Position numbers and translations under genes: made by a program. The notes below the pieces were generated by a model. That model saw only the letters and a program-made list of their open reading frames with translations, was not told the origin of the DNA and did no database searches. From Pristionchus mayeri (lineage: Eukaryota; Nematoda; Chromadorea; Rhabditida; Neodiplogasteridae): DNA of 64,000 nt. Position 1 is the stretch's first letter; the number at the start of each line of letters is the position of its first letter. The stretch lies in contig BTRK01000006.1 in assembly GCA_036245805.1 (NCBI GenBank), forward strand, positions 5,249,613 to 5,313,612, in the 5' to 3' direction. Positions 56,934-64,000 of the stretch are shown here, one piece after another.

Positions 56934-58805
56934 GACGGTTCATATTCTGAAAAGATATGACTGTTTTTATCACTTTTTCGATCGAAAAAATCGGGTTTTC
57001 GGCTTAAACTTTTTAAAATCACATTTTTGATGAGTTTAACATAGAAATTCGTTTTCTTCACGACAAAACACATCAGAAAAACTATATTTCAAGTATTTAT
57101 GAGATATAGATTTTTTTGAAGGAGACTTCAGGAAAAAAGTTCCAGAAAAAAGTAAAAGTTTTTCTGAATTTTGACCATCCGAGCCATTTTCCGTTCTTTG
57201 GCGGACGACCTCTTAACTCACACCGCGGTAATCAACAATCCAGCTACTCATAAATAACTTATATTCACGCTCGGACATCTCACAAGCGATTCTGAATTCG
57301 AATCATCGAATGATTTATAAGAGTGAAGAGTTCGAAGCAAAAAATCAACCGCACAACAGTCCTAGTGAGAGTGTTAAGAAACCAAGCTATCGTTTCATGA
57401 ATAGACCCCTATTTTTGAAAATGGAACTCCATTCATGCAGTATCTTCTCACCTCATAGCTTTATGCTCCCTTTCAGCTCCCTTTTGTACTATTGGAGCAT
57501 TTGGCCTATAACAACAAGAAGGTTACATATTATTATATGAAAAAAAACGTAATGAATCATACCATTCAAAACCCGCCACTGCAAGTCTCCAGATGATGTA
57601 ATCATCTACAAATCCCTTCACAGATAGCCGAGGATCCTGAGAAGAATGGTTGTCTCTAACATGCAGTTCAAAATATCCGACACCTCCCAATCATTGGCGT
57701 ACACAACAGCCATTTTGCAGCAACAGTATATGGTTATGCTGATCTACTGCCTTCTGAAAAAATAGAACAAATATAGGGGAGATCACTTTGAAATATGATT
57801 ATTCCCTCTTACTACCAATTAACGCATACTCTCGAGGCATACGAATGGATATTTCGTGAATAGTTCGCGCCTATTCTTAATGTACTGTACTAACTCGGTT
57901 GTCAATAGAGGCATATTTTGGCGCTCATAAAGCCCTTTCATCTTCTTCCATTATTAATGCGCGCCTTAAAATTACAAAAATTTATATTTGGCGCCAAAAA
58001 TTTAAAATTTTATATATTATTTGCGTTTGTTTGAACAAATTTTTAGCAAGACGCCGGATATTTGAATATTTTATCCTCTTCTGTCATTAGAACTTTTTCG
58101 CTCGCCCCTGTCATGCCAGACCTTAAAATGGCAAGAATGGCAAGTCGTTACATAGTCAAAAAAATATCTTTCGTGTCATTTATTAACATTGATTATCGCG
58201 CTTACGTTATTTGCACATGATAAACCCGTCCTATTTTTGGGTATTCGGCGCGAACCACCATAACTTTATTAATTTGAAGATAATTATCAATTAACCATCA
58301 CTTATTAGTTTGAAGATAATTATCAATTAAAGAACGGATAGCGGGAATTAATTCAAGGGAGTTCCACTATGCAGATATTGCGCGACCAATGCGAAACTGC
58401 AAAGAATTTAGCCCATAGCGGTAATAGATCGTTAGGACAATGAAGGAACAGACTTGAAATGCACTCGATGCATTGCTGTTTCCCGGGCTCTCGATTTATC
58501 CAAACTATCGTACCGAATTAATATTCCGGAACGGATATGATACGGTTCGGAATTGTATCAAATTTGCGTTTAGCGAGAGGGAAAACACTCAAAATACAAC
58601 GTTATGAGTCGTTTTTATGCTCGTTGCATTCCTTGTCGCCTCCCATTTTATTATCTGTTAATTTTAAAAAATAAAAATCGATAATTTTACGAGAAAATGG
58701 CTGAAAGTGTAAAGAAAAATGAATACCGTAATCGGAAACCGTCACTTTTGCTGTGCAAAATTGCACTTCAAAAGTGATACGCCACGCTATTTTCATCAGC
58801 CCTCA
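56934..58805. other. AT-rich region without a recognised gene
   Basis: Contains a short tandem duplication (TTTGAAGATAATTATCAATTA at about 58274 and 58311) and an inverted CAAAAGTGA/TCACTTTTG pair near 58741-58773. No open frame resembles a known family. Confidence 0.35.
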
Positions 58806-59868
<1,063 letters not shown>

Positions 59869-60213
59869 GTGATTCATTATATTTAAAAACAAAATTGAAA
59901 AGAACAGTAAAAGCTTGTGATGAAATTCTAGACGGCTGGGGGACTCGCTGGAATCGACGGAGGCAGCTCTTTTTTAGTTGTGGTAAGCTATTGTTTACTT
60001 ATTTCGAGTACAGCGGGACATATGTTTAGAAATCCTTTTTTATCCGATTAGCATAATTCTTAGGTGACCATTTTATATATTGCCAATTTATTGTGATAAC
60101 TAAATATTTATTTCCTGTTCCAGATCACTTGCTTCTTCACTGGAGGAGCGGATTGTTTTGGTTAGTATTTGTTCACCTTTTGTATGTTTTGTGATAAAGT
60201 TATTCCATCCATC

Positions 60214-60713
60214 TTAGATTCGTTTATTACAATGGAACGAAAACAAATGTAAACATGAGACAGGGAGCGGGAAATGGGGGAGGAACTTAATCGTAGACGG
60301 GCCCTCCATTAGCCTTTGCCACCTTTTCCATTTGCCCTTGCATCCGTAGGATAGTTTGCGACAGAGTTCCTTGGTGAATCTGGTCGACCACCACTCCCTG
60401 ATTCCCTTCTCGAGTACATCCAGTGATCCGGCCTTGTCCTCCGCCTGCAGCCACTGCTTCATAATGGCCCAGGCCATTTCCACCGGATTCAAATCCGGGG
60501 ACTCCGCAGGCCAGTCAAGGGTCTTGAATAAAGGTTAGTCCTGGTATTTCCTAACCATGACTTAGACACCTGAATGCTCGAAACATGAAACTTCTTGTTG
60601 AATAAAGTGACCTTTTTCTTCCCGATCTCGTGGCATTTTTCTACAATCTGCCCGTAGCTCAGTCCTGCTTCTCTCCTTCCGACTACTTTGTTCTTCCACG
60701 ACCTTTCAGACAT
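60214..60713 (-). pseudogene. Deleted Tc1/mariner-like transposase
   Basis: The 5' part (60713-60570) reads MSERSWKNKVVGRREAGLSY, then GQIVEKCHEIGKKKVT, like the N-terminal helix-turn-helix. The 3' part (60528-60214) reads LDWPAESPDLNPVEMAWAIM, the hallmark around the last catalytic Glu of Tc1 transposases, and continues with KQWLQAEDKAGS. The two catalytic Asp residues and about 200 residues between are missing and a stop/frame change separates the halves. Internally deleted, inactive copy. The tail after NPVE is long and intact. Confidence 0.75.
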
Positions 60714-60964
60714 CTGGAACAGCCAATGAGAGAGTGAATAAACATGCATGAATAACAAAATGTTGATCAGCTGAGACACGAATGGTCCTATGAAGTGATT
60801 TCATCAGCATTACTCATGAGAAGCACTCCCTCGACCGTGATGAAATTCAGAGATAGGGGATCAGTGTACCTTATTCGCTCGTCTCATCTCGTTGTTCTCT
60901 TTGTTGACCTCTTGATTCGAATCTTTTACTGTTATTTCATATCTGATAATTCATTGTATCTTAG

Positions 60965-62810
60965 ATGTCATACTGCCTTGTGAAGATCGGCGATCGGTAT
61001 GAGATCACCGACCGCACTTTCATTCGAGGCCCGGAGTTGGCATGGGAGGATATCGAAGTAGTGAAGAAGGGAGGGAAGACAAGGGTAAAGGCTCTGTACG
61101 TCAATGGGGGGAAGAGAGATGAGATGGAAAAGCTGCTGAAGGATGCTGTCAACGGGGAAATCAGGCAGCCTCGCAAGAGAAAGGAACCAGTAGGTTGATC
61201 TTGTCGTTCACTACCGTAATCTTTGACCAGTGTAGCCTTTGATCTTTGCAGTTCTCAATTGTTGAGCCTGCCGAATCTGATGTGGAAGAGGAGGGGAAGA
61301 GATCTCGTCCAATGCGTGCCGCCTCGAGATTCATGCAAGTTCTCGAGATGTCTCCCGACCTCACTCCGGACCTCAAACGAGTGAAGAAAGAGCGAGGAAC
61401 CTCCATCCCTCCAGTGGCAGACACTCCCGCTACCAGTCATCCTCCCAAGTCAACCTTCTCATCCAAGAAGAAGAACACTGGCGCCCCTCCCGCCCCAATG
61501 ACTGCTCTCACTCATCTGCCCACACCCATCCCTTCTCCCCCAATCGGTATTGACTTCTCTCTTTATTATTTGTAGACTACCCGTTTTCAGGTACGGTAAC
61601 TCTGGATACGATCTACGGATTGTTGGTTGATCTGAAGGGAAACTTCGAGAAGTTGAACGCTCGGCAGGACAGATTGGAGAGGACCTGTAGAGAAATCTAT
61701 AATGACACTGTTGGAGTGAGACACGAGGTAAACCAACCCTTACTCATCATGTTTGAACGTGCTCACATCTTTTCTCAGAGCCGCCTCCTGGTGGAATCCA
61801 GCAAGGAGGGGTTGACCAAGATCACTAAGTTGGAGAGTACTGTAGCTGATCTGAAGGAGAGACTCCCTCCTCCCGAGAAAGGTCAGTCAATCAGTCCTAC
61901 ATCCACTCCTATTCCTACTGATCGATCAATTGTGATCTCTACAGGCCCTCTCTATGGAATCTACGAGGGAATCACAGAAGAGATGGTAGCAGCAATCGAC
62001 GACACTGAGGAAAGCATCGAATGCTTCGCCGGAAAACTGGACGTCCTTCTCTTCCACTCCTCCACTCTGAGCCATCCAGATCGGGACCAGGAAAAGCTGG
62101 AGTGGCTGATCAAGGTACCGTTTATACGATTCAATATATTCGCAGATGTAATAATATGTTCACCTCAGGTTGTTCTCCATCGTCGGCGGATTACTGTGAA
62201 GGCACAGAAGAGGAAGTGGAAAGGACTCATCCTTGGCCGAATCAACCACAATGCTAGACGCGAGGAGGGAAAACAGCAGGAGAGACTTGTGGTGTCTCAG
62301 CCGAGAAGGGCTGTCTACACACCCCCTGTCCTTCTTTCTGCCGTAAGACCCTCTAGCACCGCGGCTCAGTTCCCCTCCACTCCCCGTGTCTCCTCTCCTC
62401 TCACGACAACTAGTCACTTCCCCTCTACTCCCCGTGTCTCTTCTTCTCTCACCATGGCGAGTCAATTCCCCTCCACTCCTCGTGCCCCTTCTCTCGCCAC
62501 GGCTAGTCACTTTCCCTCCACTACTTCTATTCCATCTCCCCTCTTTAGAAATAATGCTTCCTATATTTCCCGTCAAGCTTCATCCGTTTCTCGCACCTCT
62601 AGCTCGACTTCCAATTACGCCACAGTTCCCCGTGCATCCTCCTCTCTATCCAGACCTTATTCAACTCAAATGTTCCCCTCAACCTCTGTATATCACAGCC
62701 AACGTTCTGTTTCTGCTTCAATGAGTTACATGAATGCACCTATCACTAACCATCTCGAAGAAGAAGATAATGGTAACAATTTCGACGACTACTCCCTCGC
62801 CTATGACTAA
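60965..62810 (+). CDS. Unassigned coiled-coil, Ser/Thr/Pro-rich protein, possibly BEN-like
   Basis: Exons 60965-61189, 61252-61546, 61591-61727, 61779-62114, 62169-62810 give 544 aa. ATG 60965 follows a TTAG acceptor directly (possible spliced-leader site). N-terminal domain of about 60 residues (MSYCLVKIGDRYEITDRTFI, then EDIEVVKKGGKTRVKALYVN), a basic/acidic linker, a coiled-coil segment (LVDLKGNFEKLNARQDRLER), and a conserved-looking block at about 305-375 (KLDVLLFHSSTLSHPDRDQE, then KWKGLILGRINHNARR) that resembles the C-terminal BEN fold in spacing (LLF..L, LEWL, W..I...N..RR). The tail has FPSTPR repeats and ends acidic. A 63-nt stretch (61882-61944) has perfect intron ends and a length divisible by three, so it may be spliced out or kept. 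AATAAA lies at about 62898. Gene is real in structure; function unknown. Confidence 0.7.
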
Positions 62811-63492
<682 letters not shown>

Positions 63493-63876
63493 TCAAGTGA
63501 ATGACGACAACGGAGTGATATCAAGCATTTTAACGGAAGCTCACGCTTTCTCGTCGTCGATAATTTTTAAAACAGCGAAATGCGTGACTCAAACTAAAAA
63601 TTGGGCATCGATTCACCTTCTAGAGTCACATTTTCTCGTTTTTAATTATTAAAAACCAACTGCCATCCGATTAAACAAGGAATTTAGCAAGAAACAGCGC
63701 AAAAAATAGACGAACCTGTATTACACCTAGCCTGCGCGGCTTGATTCCGCTCCGGGCCTCTCGGGGCCTCCTCCCGAGCCAAAAGTCGACGAAAATAACC
63801 TGAAATATCCAAAGAGAAGAACAGAAATGGAAATGAAAAAGTGAGAAAAAGTAACTTATCGTCAAAAGTTGTCCAT

Positions 63877-63904
63877 GGGTGCTGCTCCTGGTGGAGCAGC
63901 ACCC
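63877..63904. promoter_or_regulatory. Perfect GC-rich hairpin upstream of uS8 (right copy)
   Basis: Same 12-bp stem as at 58902-58929, inverted orientation (loop TGGT on the plus strand). Confidence 0.7.
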
Positions 63905-64000
63905 TTCCTCCTCTTCTCCCCATCGCCGACAGCTCGCTGAACCACAAAAATCAACAATTTGAGCAACATAATCATGAAAACGACCAAAATTGACGAAAAA

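Noticed and set aside
62160..62576. 138-codon minus-strand open frame (Gly/Arg/Glu-rich)
   Set aside because: Shadow of the Ser/Thr/Pro repeat region of the gene on the other strand.

Overview
The window looks like nuclear DNA of a free-living nematode, most likely a diplogastrid of the Pristionchus type. The taxon is an inference. It rests on many short exons (50-150 nt) split by small introns with TTTNCAG-type acceptors, on start codons that sit directly behind acceptor-like TTAG/CTAG sites (possible spliced-leader sites), on the nematode-style families present, and on the dense low-copy repeats. No rRNA, tRNA, CRISPR array or prokaryotic operon structure was seen.

Layout. 20-3969 (minus): the 5' seven exons of a CRAL-TRIO/SEC14-like lipid-transfer gene that runs off the left edge. 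7085-38109 (plus): a complete 59-exon gene for the proteasome activator PA200/Blm10 (PSME4). The exons were assembled by hand; they total 5607 nt, keep one frame throughout and end in the family's Tyr-Tyr-X tail. Its introns hold a CR1/Jockey-like LINE in antisense, a 1.9-kb foldback, two TTAA-flanked foldbacks standing side by side, two small MITEs, and a decoy copy of the start of one exon. 39009-40063: another foldback. 40770-42334 (plus): a five-exon ERG28-like membrane protein gene. 42863-43071: a duplicated last exon plus 3' UTR of the PSME4 gene, running straight into about 357 bp of a pure TCTCTG hexanucleotide array. 44168-51300: a 254-bp satellite of 28 monomers with an eight-monomer (2032 bp) higher-order repeat.

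51.5-64 kb is gene-fragment territory: a secreted Cys-rich gene with a one-base frame break, a small F-box/FTH-like gene, a broken LTR-retrotransposon gag, a foldback, a truncated uS8 (RPS15A/rps-22) copy, a deleted Tc1-like transposase, an unassigned coiled-coil, Ser/Thr/Pro-rich, possibly BEN-like gene (60965-62810), and at the right edge an inverted 660-bp copy of the uS8 promoter and first exon.

The genes do not form a pathway. PSME4 is the nuclear proteasome cap, ERG28 an ER membrane scaffold, and CRAL-TRIO a lipid carrier. The most distinctive features are structural: nested foldbacks, the higher-order satellite, and partial duplications of host-gene ends and starts. I did not find a convincing new multi-gene system.
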